From an uncultured Paraprevotella sp. (lineage in GTDB: Bacteria > Bacteroidota > Bacteroidia > Bacteroidales > Bacteroidaceae), in the NCBI GenBank assembly GCA_944320765.1, contig CALUIS010000006.1, forward strand, positions 61,118 through 125,117: 64,000 nucleotides of DNA. The letters run 5' to 3'. Both the position numbers and the translations under genes were made by a program. This document shows, piece by piece, positions 8,367 through 17,141 of the stretch; position 1 is the first letter of the stretch; the number at the start of each line of letters is the position of its first letter. Under the pieces are notes generated by a model, which worked only from the letters and a program-made list of their open reading frames with translations, searched no databases and was not told the DNA's origin.

Positions 8367-9056
8367 ATGAAGAAGTTTTTTGGATGTGCTGCCTTGCTGG
8401 CAGGTGTGGTGTTTGCTTCGTGCGACAACAAGGAGAATTCTTATAATTTTGTAAGTATTGTATATCCGGCGGCCGGTGAAGCGGTGTTATATGCGGACCA
8501 GACGAGCGATTCTTTGAGGTTTGTTACGACCTATGATTGGTCTTTGGCCTTGATGGCCGACTGGATGCATGCCGAGGGAGAAGCCATGGCGGGCGAAGTG
8601 CCGGCAGGATACTTCTTGAATCAAAAGATGAATCTCCAGTTTGATGTGAACCTGACAGATACGGTCCGTGTGGGGTTTGTATATCTCTATGCTGATGGGA
8701 AACAGTTTGGCACCTATTACACTCAGAAACATTATCTGAATGTGACGCATCCGTTCAGTCCGGATGGCTCGTTTGTCTTGGAGGATTCGGCGATGCAGGT
8801 GCGCGACAGCTTGGTCTTCACCACTTATGGGGACGGCTGGACGCTGGCTTTCAAGGGAGAGCGCCCGTCATGGATCGACTTTGAGGCAGGGGCTGCCACC
8901 ACGGGGAAGGCCGGCAAGCATTCCGTGGCTTATACGTTGGAGCCGAACACCACCACGGAGGAGCGTGCCACAGTGTTGCAGCTGACCAGCAAGGGAGTCA
9001 CCACGGACATTCGCGTCCGTCAGTACGGCTTGAAGCAAGAAGGCAGTGAAGAATAA
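8367..9056 (+). CDS. Surface lipoprotein with BACON-like beta-sandwich repeats
   Basis: A 229-aa lipoprotein with lipobox GVVFASCDNKEN (acylated Cys at about residue 18). Two weakly similar beta-sandwich units follow: residues ~30-120 (YADQTSDSLRFVTTYDWSL, ending in LNVTH) and ~130-225 (RDSLVFTTYGDGWTLAF, PSWIDFEAG, ATVLQLTSKG, IRVRQYG). Motifs such as SWI and the closing I-V-Q are typical of BACON domains, which in Bacteroidetes accompany glycan-active surface proteins. It is 44 bases upstream of the GH51 gene and shares its promoter, so a role in holding or sensing the same glycan is inferred. It has no catalytic motif. Confidence 0.7.
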   Translation: MKKFFGCAALLAGVVFASCDNKENSYNFVSIVYPAAGEAVLYADQTSDSLRFVTTYDWSLALMADWMHAEGEAMAGEVPAGYFLNQKMNLQFDVNLTDTVRVGFVYLYADGKQFGTYYTQKHYLNVTHPFSPDGSFVLEDSAMQVRDSLVFTTYGDGWTLAFKGERPSWIDFEAGAATTGKAGKHSVAYTLEPNTTTEERATVLQLTSKGVTTDIRVRQYGLKQEGSEE

Positions 9057-9100
9057 GTGAACAACCAATCATTATCTAATATTCAAATCATCAATCTGAC

Positions 9101-11701
9101 ATGAACAAACATTTGACCAGCAAGATTTTGCTTGCCGCATTGTGCGGAATGGGCTTGCCGTACGTGTCGCCGGTTTCGGCGGCGGTGCCCGATTCCGTGT
9201 ATCTGTTGTCGTACAACGTGCATCCGGGCGGAGGCCTGAACTTCGCGTGGAGCGCGGACCGTGAGACGTGGAAGGGCATCGGCCCGGGGTATGCTTTTGT
9301 CAAGAGCGACTTTGGCACATGGGGGGCGCAGAAGAAGATGTTCAACCCGAACCTGTTGCGGATGGCGGACGGCACGTGGCGTTGCGTGTTCCAGGTGAAC
9401 GACAATGTCAACCAGTTTGCCGTGGCCGTCAGCAAGGACTTGGTGAAGTGGCAACCCCAGGATTATCCTTTCATGGAGGGCGTGGGCAGCTGTCTGGCTC
9501 CCGTGCTTTCGTATGATGCCGCATCGGGGACGTACAAAGTAGTGTTCAAGACGAAAGAGGGCGGGGTGTATGCCACGGAATCCAAGGACTTCCACCATTT
9601 CAGCAAGCCCCGGAAAGTGGATGCTTCGGCATATACTTGCGCGGTGGAACAGGCTGTGGTGAACGGCCAGGCGGTGAACGGGCAGGTGACGCGGGTGGCT
9701 TATCCGGAAGTGGAGGCCATGGAGCTGGCGGTGGAACACGCGGCGTACTGGGCGGCACTCAACGGGGAACTGGCCCGCGACAACGAGGCCCGTTTCAAGG
9801 GACTGAAACCTTTGGAGGCGACCATCAAGGTGGATGCCGGGAAGACGAAGAAAATCAGCGACAAGCTGATTGGCATCTTCTTCGAGGACATTAACTATTC
9901 CGCCGACGGCGGGCTGTACGCCGAACTGGTGCAGAACCGCGACTTCGAGTACTCGCAGGCCGATGTGAAGGGCGGCAACAAGGATTGGAAAGCCGATTAC
10001 GCCTGGACGCTGGAAGGCGATGGCGGCACATGGGAAATCCGTACCGACGCTCCCATTCATGAGAACAACCCGCACTATGCGGCGGTCAGTGTGAAGCAGT
10101 CCGGCGGCGTGGCTTTGGTGAACGCCGGTTTCGACGGCATCGTGCTGCGCGAAGGCGAGAAGTATGATTTCTCTTTGTTTGCCAAACAGCTGGAAGGCAA
10201 GGGCGGCAAAATCAATGTGAGTCTGGTGGAGGACGGCAAGGTGCTGGCCGAGGCCACGCTGAAGGCCCCGAAGGGCGAATGGAAAAAGCTTTCCGTCGTG
10301 CTGAAAGCCAAGGGCAATGCCGACCATGCTTCCGTCAAGGTGGAGCCGCAAGGAGAAGGCACCGTCGGTCTGGACATGATTTCGCTCTTCCCGCAAAATA
10401 CGTTCAAGGGGCGCAAGAACGGTATGCGTGCCGACCTGGCCCAGACATTGGCCGACATGAAACCGAAGTTCATGCGCTTCCCCGGCGGATGCGCCGCGCA
10501 TGGCGACGGGCTGCACAACATGTACAACTGGAAGGAGACCATCGGGCCGCTGGAGGCCCGCAAGCCGCAGCGCAACATCTGGGGCTACCACCAGTCCAAG
10601 GGCATCGGCTATTATGAATACTTCCAGTTCTGCGAGGACCTGGGATGCGAGCCGCTTCCGGTGTTGGCCGCCGGCGTGAGCTGCCAGAACTCGAGCGACG
10701 GCGGGCACGGCCAGCAGGGCGGTATCCCGATGGACAAGATGCCGGAGTACGTGCAGGACGTGCTGGACTTGATTGAGTGGGCCAACGGGGATGCCAAGAC
10801 CACCAAGTGGGGCAAGATCCGTGCCGAACAGGGGCATCCCGCGCCGTTCAACCTGAAGTATGTCGGCATCGGCAACGAGGACTTGATATCCAAGACCTTC
10901 GAGGAACGCTATCTGATGATCATCAAGGCGGTGAAGGAGAAGTACCCCGACATCGTGGTGTGCGGCACTTCCGGGCCGTGGTCGGACGGCAGCGACTATG
11001 AGGCCGGATGGCGTCTGGCCAAGGACCATGACATAGACATGATTGACGAGCATTATTACCAGACTCCGGGATGGTTCATCCACCATCAGGACTATTATGA
11101 CCAGTACGACCGGAACGGTTCCAAGGTCTACTTGGGCGAGTATGCCGCCCACGCGCCCGGCCGGCCGAACGACATCGAGACCGCCTTGTGCGAGGCCATG
11201 CACATCTGCGGCATGGAACGCAACGGCGACATCGTGGAGATGAGTTCCTACGCGCCGCTGTTGGCCAAGGAAGGCCACACGCAGTGGAATCCGGACATGA
11301 TTTACTTCAACAACAAGGAAGTGAAGCCGACCGTGGGCTATTACGTGCAGAAAATGTGCGGCAACGGCTCGGGGGATGAGTATATCGCCACTTCGCTGAC
11401 AGTGAACGAAGGCCGCAAGGGCGTGCGCGAGCGTCTGGCCGTCAGCACGGTGCGCGACTCGCAGACGGGCAAGGTGTATGTCAAGCTGGTGAACCTGCTG
11501 AACCATCCGGTGAAGGGCAAGCTGGACCTGGCAAGCCTGAAGGAGCGTTTCGGCGAGACGGGGAAAGCGGAGGCCCGCCTGCAGGTGCTGTCCGGGAATT
11601 GGGACGACCGCAACGCCCGTCCTGTGGAAAGCACCCTTCAGCTGACCCCGGAGTATGAGTACGAGCTTCCGGCTTACTCTTTCAGCCTGATAGAGATTTA
11701 A
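9101..11701 (+). CDS. GH51 alpha-L-arabinofuranosidase with N-terminal beta-propeller segment and CBM-like domain
   Basis: An 866-aa secreted enzyme (signal peptide ending SAAV). Residues ~28-175 resemble part of a GH43-type five-bladed propeller (WSADRETWKGI, FNPNLLRMADGTWRCVFQ, AVSKDLVKW, SKDFHHF). Residues ~245-430 hold a carbohydrate-binding beta-sandwich placed inside the GH51 N-terminal region (DKLIGIFFEDINYSADGG starts GH51). The catalytic barrel shows the acid/base E593 in GIGNED and the nucleophile E680 in YLGEYAAH, then a C-terminal beta-domain. It removes L-arabinofuranosyl groups from arabinan, arabinoxylan or arabinogalactan side chains. The propeller segment seems too short to be an active GH43, so it is probably a binding or vestigial module. 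It follows the lipoprotein by 44 bases and is closed by a strong terminator. Confidence 0.9.
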   Translation: MNKHLTSKILLAALCGMGLPYVSPVSAAVPDSVYLLSYNVHPGGGLNFAWSADRETWKGIGPGYAFVKSDFGTWGAQKKMFNPNLLRMADGTWRCVFQVNDNVNQFAVAVSKDLVKWQPQDYPFMEGVGSCLAPVLSYDAASGTYKVVFKTKEGGVYATESKDFHHFSKPRKVDASAYTCAVEQAVVNGQAVNGQVTRVAYPEVEAMELAVEHAAYWAALNGELARDNEARFKGLKPLEATIKVDAGKTKKISDKLIGIFFEDINYSADGGLYAELVQNRDFEYSQADVKGGNKDWKADYAWTLEGDGGTWEIRTDAPIHENNPHYAAVSVKQSGGVALVNAGFDGIVLREGEKYDFSLFAKQLEGKGGKINVSLVEDGKVLAEATLKAPKGEWKKLSVVLKAKGNADHASVKVEPQGEGTVGLDMISLFPQNTFKGRKNGMRADLAQTLADMKPKFMRFPGGCAAHGDGLHNMYNWKETIGPLEARKPQRNIWGYHQSKGIGYYEYFQFCEDLGCEPLPVLAAGVSCQNSSDGGHGQQGGIPMDKMPEYVQDVLDLIEWANGDAKTTKWGKIRAEQGHPAPFNLKYVGIGNEDLISKTFEERYLMIIKAVKEKYPDIVVCGTSGPWSDGSDYEAGWRLAKDHDIDMIDEHYYQTPGWFIHHQDYYDQYDRNGSKVYLGEYAAHAPGRPNDIETALCEAMHICGMERNGDIVEMSSYAPLLAKEGHTQWNPDMIYFNNKEVKPTVGYYVQKMCGNGSGDEYIATSLTVNEGRKGVRERLAVSTVRDSQTGKVYVKLVNLLNHPVKGKLDLASLKERFGETGKAEARLQVLSGNWDDRNARPVESTLQLTPEYEYELPAYSFSLIEI

Positions 11702-11724
11702 GGGGACGGAATCGGTCGAAAGAC

Positions 11725-11766
11725 AACCTTGCGAAAAGCCCGTTTGCTTTTCGCAAGGTTTTTTTG
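11725..11766 (+). terminator. Strong Rho-independent terminator after GH51
   Basis: A 15-bp perfect stem, 11725-11739 with 11746-11760, with a 6-nt loop and a T run to 11766. Confidence 0.92.
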
Positions 11767-11788
11767 TATTTTTAAATGTGGAAAAGCG

Positions 11789-11796
11789 TATCTTTG
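11789..11796 (+). promoter_or_regulatory. -7 element for the GH43-MFS-GH88 operon
   Basis: TATCTTTG. The transcript would begin near 11802, so an in-frame start at 11778 is ruled out and ATG 11850 is favoured. Confidence 0.6.
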
Positions 11797-11849
11797 TTCG
11801 TAAGTATATTATAAAGGAGTATTCATTATTAGATTATAGAGCGAACGAT

Positions 11850-13541
11850 ATGATGAGAAAGAACCGCTTGCCGCGCAAGGCCGGATATGCCTTGCTGCTG
11901 GCGTGTGCGCTGGGTATGGCCGGTACGGCCTGGGCGCAGGACGAAGCTTATGTGTCTCAGGTGTGGTCGCCCGATTTGGGGGACGGCACGTATAAGAATC
12001 CGGTCATTCACGCGGACTATTCCGATCCGGATGTCTGTGCGGTGGGGAATGACTTTTATCTGACGGCCTCCAGCTTTGCCTGTGCGCCGGGGCTGCCCAT
12101 CCTGCATTCCACGGACCTGGTGAACTGGGAAATCGTGAACTATGCGCTTCCCCGTCTGGTGCCGGAGGATTTCTACAGCGTGGCCCGCCACGGGAAGGGC
12201 GTATGGGCACCCAGCATCCGTTTCCACGATGGGGAATACTATATCTATTGGGGCGACCCGGACTTCGGGGTGTATATGGTGAAGGCGGAAGACCCGCGGG
12301 GCAAATGGTCGGAACCGGTGCTGGTGAAGAAGGCCCGGGGTATCATCGACCCTTGTCCGTTGTGGGACGAGGACGGACGCTGCTATCTGGCCTATGCCTG
12401 GGCGGCCAGCCGGGCGCAAATCAATTCCGTGATTTGCGTGGCCGAGATGAATGCCGAAGGGACGGCAGTCATCGGGCCGTCGCGCATTGTCTACGATGGC
12501 AACGATGATGTGAACCATACGGCCGAAGGCCCGAAGTTTTACAAGAAGGACGGCTACTATTATCTCATGTTCCCTGCCGGCGGCGTGGAGATGGGATGGC
12601 AGATGGCGGCCCGGAGCCGGAACGTGTACGGGCCGTATGAGGCCCGCCGCGTGATGGAGCAGGGGGGCACGCCGGTGAACGGTCCCCATCAGGGCGGCTG
12701 GGTGCGGACCGCTTCCGGCGAGGACTGGTTCGTGCATTTCCAGGACAAGGGTTGCTATGGGCGCGTGGTGTGGCTCGAACCCATGACGTGGAAGGGCGGC
12801 TGGCCAGTCATCGGAGAGGATGCGGACGGAGACGGGTGCGGCAATCCAGTGCTGACCTGGCGGAAACCTTCCGTGCCGGTGTCCCGGCGGGTGAATCCGG
12901 CGGAGAGCGACGAGTTCGACACCGTGGACCTGGGCTTGCAGTGGGAATGGCACTCCAACGAGCAGGATTTGTACGGATTCGCCACGCCTTACGGTTTTAT
13001 GCGGCTTTATTCTTGGCCGTTGTCCGAAAAGTATATAAATTTGTGGGAGGCATCCAACCTGTTGCTCCAGAAGTTCCCGGCCGAGGCTTTCACGGCTACG
13101 ACGAAGGTCACCATGGTGAGCAAGGAAGACCATCAGGAAGGCGGTCTCATCGTGATGGGTTGGGATTATTCGGTCCTGACCGTGCGACGCGAAGGCGACC
13201 GCTTCGTTTTGTGCCAGCGCGTCTGCAAGGACGCGGAGCAGGGCGGACGGGAGACGGTGCGCGAGTTGGCGGACTTTGAGCCTTCCGCACGGCAGACTAT
13301 CATCTATTCCCCCACGGTGAGCCGCGAGGTCTATCTCCGCGTACAGGTGGAGAAAGGCGGTAAGTGCCGTTTCGCCTACAGCCTCGACGGGAAGGACTTC
13401 ACCGCGTGCGGCGAGCCGTTCCAGGCGCGGCAGGGCAAGTGGATCGGGGCGAAGGTGGGTTTCCTCTGTGTGGAACCCTATGCCGAACCGGCGGTCAACC
13501 GGGGATGGCTGGACGTGGACTGGTTCCGCGTGACCCCTTGA
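11850..13541 (+). CDS. GH43 beta-xylosidase / alpha-L-arabinofuranosidase
   Basis: About 563 aa from ATG 11850. The signal peptide (LLLACALGMAGTAWAQ) sits at the expected place only with this start, and the -7 element at 11789 lies downstream of the alternative start at 11778. The five-bladed propeller shows the general-base Asp in NPVIHADYSDPDVCAVG, the second Asp in RGIIDPCPLWDEDG and the acid Glu in NHTAEGPKFYKKDGYYY. From about residue 380 a beta-sandwich domain follows (ESDEFDTVDLGLQWEWHSN), the usual GH43 C-terminal domain. The family removes xylosyl or arabinofuranosyl units from the non-reducing end. First gene of an operon with a sugar permease and a GH88. Confidence 0.88.
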   Translation: MMRKNRLPRKAGYALLLACALGMAGTAWAQDEAYVSQVWSPDLGDGTYKNPVIHADYSDPDVCAVGNDFYLTASSFACAPGLPILHSTDLVNWEIVNYALPRLVPEDFYSVARHGKGVWAPSIRFHDGEYYIYWGDPDFGVYMVKAEDPRGKWSEPVLVKKARGIIDPCPLWDEDGRCYLAYAWAASRAQINSVICVAEMNAEGTAVIGPSRIVYDGNDDVNHTAEGPKFYKKDGYYYLMFPAGGVEMGWQMAARSRNVYGPYEARRVMEQGGTPVNGPHQGGWVRTASGEDWFVHFQDKGCYGRVVWLEPMTWKGGWPVIGEDADGDGCGNPVLTWRKPSVPVSRRVNPAESDEFDTVDLGLQWEWHSNEQDLYGFATPYGFMRLYSWPLSEKYINLWEASNLLLQKFPAEAFTATTKVTMVSKEDHQEGGLIVMGWDYSVLTVRREGDRFVLCQRVCKDAEQGGRETVRELADFEPSARQTIIYSPTVSREVYLRVQVEKGGKCRFAYSLDGKDFTACGEPFQARQGKWIGAKVGFLCVEPYAEPAVNRGWLDVDWFRVTP

Positions 13542-13578
13542 ACGGAGAATCATTCATTTTTAAAAGCAAATAAAATCT

Positions 13579-14745
13579 ATGGAAAAGCAAACTTCTGTAT
13601 GGGCCATCCTTCCCGTGTTGTTCGGGTTCTTTGTGATGGGATTTTGTGACATCGTGGGCATCTCCTCCGACTATGCGCGTGAGGCGTTCGGCTGGAGCCA
13701 CACCATGGCGGGCTTCGTGCCTTCGATGGTGTTCATCTGGTTCTTGTTCTTCAGCATCCCCGTGGGCATCAAGATGAACCGCTGGGGGCGGAAGAACACG
13801 GTCATGCTCAGCATGGTAATCACGTTGGTGGGAATGGTGATACCTTTGTTGCAGACGGCCTGGGCCTGTTTGGCGGGTTATGCCTTGCTGGGCATCGGCA
13901 ACACGATCCTGCAGGTGTCGCTCAACCCCCTGCTCAACAACGTGGTGGCCGACCAGAAACTGCTCACGAGCAGTCTGACGGCCGGTCAGGTGGTGAAGGC
14001 TGTCTCTTCCTTCTGCGGCCCGTTCATCATGCTTTTCGCCGTGAACGTGCTGGGCGGGGGCGACAAGGACAACTGGTATCTGGCGTTCCCCACGTTGGGG
14101 ACCATCACGCTGGTGTCGGCTCTGTGGCTCTACTTCACGCCCATACCCCATGAGGCGAAGGAGGACACCGGAGTGACGGCGGGCAAGGTGCTGGGGCTGC
14201 TGGGCGACCGCACCATCCTGTTGCTCTTCCTGGGCATCTTCTTCGTGGTGGGCATCGACGTGGCCACCAACTTCATCAGTTCCAAGGTCATGATCCTGCG
14301 TTTCGGTTGGGACACGGAACAGGCCGGCATCGCGCCGCAGGTGTATTTCATCTGCCGCACGGTGGGGGCTTTCCTGGGCGTGTTCTTCATGACCAAGGTA
14401 TCCGAGATGAAGTACTTCCGCGTCAACATCCTGTTGGCCATCGTGGCCGTCCTCGTGCTGGCGTTCTATGAGAATCCCATGGTGGACCTTGTGTGCGTGG
14501 GCGGCATCGGGTTCTTCTGCTCCTGCATCTTCTCCATCATCTATTCCATGGCCGTGCAGCGTATGCCCGAGAAGGCGAACCTGATCTCGGGCCTGATGAT
14601 TACGGCTGTGGCCGGTGGTGGAGCCGTGACTCCCTTGATTGGCGCGGCCACCGACGCGGCAGGCATTACAGCCGGCGTGTGCGTGTTGCTGGTGTGTGCG
14701 TTCTATCTCACTTTCTGCGCTTTCGGTGTGAAGGGCGCGAGATGA
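13579..14745 (+). CDS. Major facilitator superfamily sugar permease (FucP/GlcP-like)
   Basis: A 388-aa inner-membrane protein with 12 predicted hydrophobic segments and no signal peptide. The MFS loop 2-3 motif is present as KMNRWGRKNTVM. MGFCDIVGISSDYAREAFGWS in TM1 and GIGNTILQVSLNPLL in TM4-5 are like the FHS (fucose/glucose/galactose-proton symporter) branch common in Bacteroides. It lies 37 bases after the GH43 and 23 bases before the GH88. It probably imports the mono- or disaccharide that these enzymes release in the periplasm. The transported sugar is not determinable here. Confidence 0.85.
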   Translation: MEKQTSVWAILPVLFGFFVMGFCDIVGISSDYAREAFGWSHTMAGFVPSMVFIWFLFFSIPVGIKMNRWGRKNTVMLSMVITLVGMVIPLLQTAWACLAGYALLGIGNTILQVSLNPLLNNVVADQKLLTSSLTAGQVVKAVSSFCGPFIMLFAVNVLGGGDKDNWYLAFPTLGTITLVSALWLYFTPIPHEAKEDTGVTAGKVLGLLGDRTILLLFLGIFFVVGIDVATNFISSKVMILRFGWDTEQAGIAPQVYFICRTVGAFLGVFFMTKVSEMKYFRVNILLAIVAVLVLAFYENPMVDLVCVGGIGFFCSCIFSIIYSMAVQRMPEKANLISGLMITAVAGGGAVTPLIGAATDAAGITAGVCVLLVCAFYLTFCAFGVKGAR

Positions 14746-14768
14746 TTGTATGATTTAAAAGGAATAGG

Positions 14769-16019
14769 ATGAACAAGATAAAAAACAGATGGCGCAGTGC
14801 GTGGCTGTGCGGACTTTTATGCCTGTCCGCCACGGTTTCCGCACAAGTGAATGTGGAGAAGGATTTGGCCTACTGCCACCGGCAGGTGGGGCGTGCGCTG
14901 GAAGGGTTGAAGCGGAACGGCGGTTGGGACTATATGCAGATGCCGCGCAACATCCTGGCAGAGGACCTACAGGCGGGCCGCACGGAGTGGAACTGCCGTC
15001 CGGCAACGCCTGAGGAGTGGTGCGGAGGCTTCTGGCCCGGCGTATTGTGGTACGATTACGAATACAGCGGCGAGGCGTACATCGGGCGGCAGGCCCGCAA
15101 CTACACGGCCTCCTTGGGCTATCTGGCCGACCGCGACCCGTATGACCACGACCTCGGTTTTCTGGTCTATTGCAGCTTCGGCAACGGGATGCGCATCGAG
15201 CCGTCGGCGGCCTACCGCGACATCATCGTGGGGACGGCCCGCCAGTTGGTCCGGCTGTTCAACCCCCGTGTGGGTACCATACTGAGCTGGCCGCGCGAGG
15301 TGGACCGCCAAGGTTGGCCTCACAACACCATCATGGACAACATGATGAACCTGGAGATGCTCTTCTGGGCCTCGCGCAACGGCGGCGGGCAGGATTTGTA
15401 CGACATCGCCGTGCGCCATGCCGAGACCACGATGAGGCATCATTTCCGTCCCGACGGCTCGTGCTACCACGTGGCCGTTTACGACACCCTCACGGGGGAC
15501 TTCGTCAAGGGCGTGACGCATCAGGGATATTCCGATGCCTCGATGTGGGCGCGCGGCCAGTCGTGGGCCATCTACGGCTATACGATGGTGTACCGCGAGA
15601 CGCGGGACCCGCGTTTCCTGGATTTCGCCCAGAAGGTGACGGACATCTACCTGAAGCGCCTGCCCGAGCGTTCGGACGATTGGGTGCCACTTTGGGACTT
15701 CGATGACCCGTCGCCCTCCGCGCCCAAGGACGCTTCGGCGGCCTGCGTGGTGGCTTCGGCCCTGCTGGAGCTGTGCGGATACGTATCCCCCGAGAAAGGG
15801 AAGGAATATCACGAGGCGGCGGAGCGGATGCTGGAGTCGTTGGGGCGGTCTTACCAGAGCGGCGACCGCTGCGTGTCGTTTCTCCTGCACAGCACGGGGC
15901 ATCATCCCGCCGGCAGCGAGATAGATGCCTCCATCATCTATGCCGACTACTACTATTACGAAGCCCTGCTGCGCCTGCGCCGCCTGCGGCAAGGCCGCCC
16001 CGTGCTGGGCATTGGATGA
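14769..16019 (+). CDS. GH88 unsaturated glucuronyl hydrolase
   Basis: A 416-aa protein with a signal peptide (LCGLLCLSATVSAQ). The alpha/alpha-barrel signatures of GH88 are clear: FWPGVLWYDYEYSG, HNTIMDNMMNLEMLFWAS with the catalytic Asp region, GYSDASMWARGQSW and SAACVVASALLELCGY. The enzyme hydrates the vinyl ether of 4,5-unsaturated uronic acid left by polysaccharide lyases, opening the sugar and freeing the oligosaccharide. It is the logical second step after the lyase at 5168, although the two are in separate transcripts. Last gene of the GH43-MFS-GH88 operon; a terminator follows at 16060. Confidence 0.9.
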   Translation: MNKIKNRWRSAWLCGLLCLSATVSAQVNVEKDLAYCHRQVGRALEGLKRNGGWDYMQMPRNILAEDLQAGRTEWNCRPATPEEWCGGFWPGVLWYDYEYSGEAYIGRQARNYTASLGYLADRDPYDHDLGFLVYCSFGNGMRIEPSAAYRDIIVGTARQLVRLFNPRVGTILSWPREVDRQGWPHNTIMDNMMNLEMLFWASRNGGGQDLYDIAVRHAETTMRHHFRPDGSCYHVAVYDTLTGDFVKGVTHQGYSDASMWARGQSWAIYGYTMVYRETRDPRFLDFAQKVTDIYLKRLPERSDDWVPLWDFDDPSPSAPKDASAACVVASALLELCGYVSPEKGKEYHEAAERMLESLGRSYQSGDRCVSFLLHSTGHHPAGSEIDASIIYADYYYYEALLRLRRLRQGRPVLGIG

Positions 16020-16059
16020 AGGGAACCTGAATATCCGCAATTTGCCCATGAGCCACACT

Positions 16060-16098
16060 GCTCCGCCTGAAAGGCCATTTTTTCAGGCGGAGCAATTC
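16060..16098 (+). terminator. Terminator after the GH88 gene
   Basis: GCTCCGCCTGAAA at 16060-16072 pairs perfectly with TTTCAGGCGGAGC at 16081-16093, followed by a T-rich tract. Confidence 0.88.
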
Positions 16099-16219
16099 GT
16101 TTTTCCGGAATATTGGACTGATTGCGGTTATTCATTGTGAATATCCTATCACCTTGCAAGTTTACGAAAATGCAGTGGGATGTGCGCGGGCGTTGGTGAA
16201 AAGAAAAGCGGGTCATTGG

Positions 16220-16476
16220 ATGTTTTTCCTTCTATTTGGTGACTTTCCGCGTACAAAACCCATTTGTCCTTTTGCAGGCCTTTCCCTTCACGGGCTGACG
16301 CGGGGGCGGTATCCGTCCGCATGGCATTCCATGTCAGGCGGCAAAGTGTCTCAGAAACTGATTCCCGACTTTCATTTTGTATTTTCGCAAGCCTGCGAGG
16401 TTTGCGTATTTCTTTCCATTTCCGTCCCCGCCTCCGTCCGTGCGATTCTCGCGGGGTCGGTTTTGACGTTTTGACA
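16220..16476. repeat. Intergenic element, copy A (partner at 31156-31413)
   Basis: Shares four anchor blocks with copy B at nearly identical spacing: GTACAAAACC (16251 / 31187), CTGACGCGGG (16295 / 31231), TGCGATTCTCG (16441 / 31378) and TTTGACG (16462 / 31399). The distances are 44/44, 146/147 and 21/21 bases. There is no shared open frame. It sits in the 820-bp gap between GH88 and the NVEALA gene. No coding gene is visible in this gap. Confidence 0.75.
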
Positions 16477-16554
16477 AAATGATTTTTTTGGATATTCCTC
16501 CGTCCGCCGGGCTTTGGGAAACCTCCGGGACGGGGGATTGAGGGCTTGTTTCAT

Positions 16555-16632
16555 GTAAACGGTGCGTTTACGAGCGTTTACAAACCGTTTACGCGGCGTT
16601 TGCAAGCGTTTGCGAGACGTGTAAACGCGGAA
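16555..16632. repeat. Helically phased CGTTTAC/CGTTTGC repeat array
   Basis: CGTTT starts at 16565, 16575, 16586, 16597 and 16607, spacings of 10, 11, 11 and 10 bases. Reverse-oriented GTAAACG flanks the array on both sides (near 16555 and 16621). One copy per helical turn is what a cooperative DNA-binding protein or a curved segment would give. It ends about 210 bases upstream of the NVEALA gene. Confidence 0.75.
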
Positions 16633-16673
16633 AATTCGGTAGTACCGTATTTTCTAATATATTGATAATGAGT

Positions 16674-16733
16674 GTTAACGCAGCGTTAACAGCGTGAATA
16701 AAAATCGCTCACAAAAAAAGACGGTCGTTAACA
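16674..16733. promoter_or_regulatory. Cluster of GTTAAC palindromes upstream of the NVEALA gene
   Basis: GTTAAC occurs at 16674, 16685 and about 16727; the first two are separated by GCAGC. Possible operator; no canonical -7 element is evident before 16841. Confidence 0.35.
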
Positions 16734-16840
16734 TTGCGCATCGGAAATTTTGTCTTTCCTTTGCAGCGAAACCCGCATCGGCGACCGGCAGGAGAGTGAG
16801 GCCGTGAAACCGGTGGGGTATAACTTAAAAATTTAAAGAA

Positions 16841-17125
16841 ATGAAGAAAAAGATTTTCGCGCCTCTGTTGGGCGCAGTGGTGTTGGGCCTGTCGGCCTAT
16901 GCGGGCTACCGCATGTATGACGCGTATGCTGGAAACAGTGAGGATGATTTGCTGCTGGCCAATGCGGAAGCGTTGGCGGATGATGAAAGCACACTTAAAT
17001 GTGACAATGTGAACGGTTATAAGTCTTGGGCGACGAGATCCATCTTTGGTCGTAAGAGAGAATTTTATGACTGTTGTTATATTCTCCGGGAAGGGTATGA
17101 TCCAGAAGGTATTTGTGTCAGATGA
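16841..17125 (+). CDS. NVEALA-family exported peptide
   Basis: A 94-aa protein. It has a signal-like N-terminus (MKKKIFAPLLGAVVLGLSAYAGY) and then DDLLLANAEALADDE, a variant of the Bacteroidetes NVEALA motif with Ala for Val. The C-terminal part is Cys-rich and basic (KCDNVNGYKSW, FYDCCYILREGY, ICVR), as in that family. NVEALA proteins are short exported peptides of unknown role, usually encoded next to TolB-like or six-bladed propeller lipoproteins, as here 16 bases downstream. Four Cys in the mature region could form disulphides. The name rests on the motif plus context; function is unknown. Confidence 0.8.
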   Translation: MKKKIFAPLLGAVVLGLSAYAGYRMYDAYAGNSEDDLLLANAEALADDESTLKCDNVNGYKSWATRSIFGRKREFYDCCYILREGYDPEGICVR

Positions 17126-17141
17126 GTGACGGTTTGATTCT

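Noticed and set aside
9083..11506. 807-aa open frame on the minus strand opposite the GH51 gene
   Set aside because: Pure antisense of a well-supported enzyme gene; no start signal or family motif.
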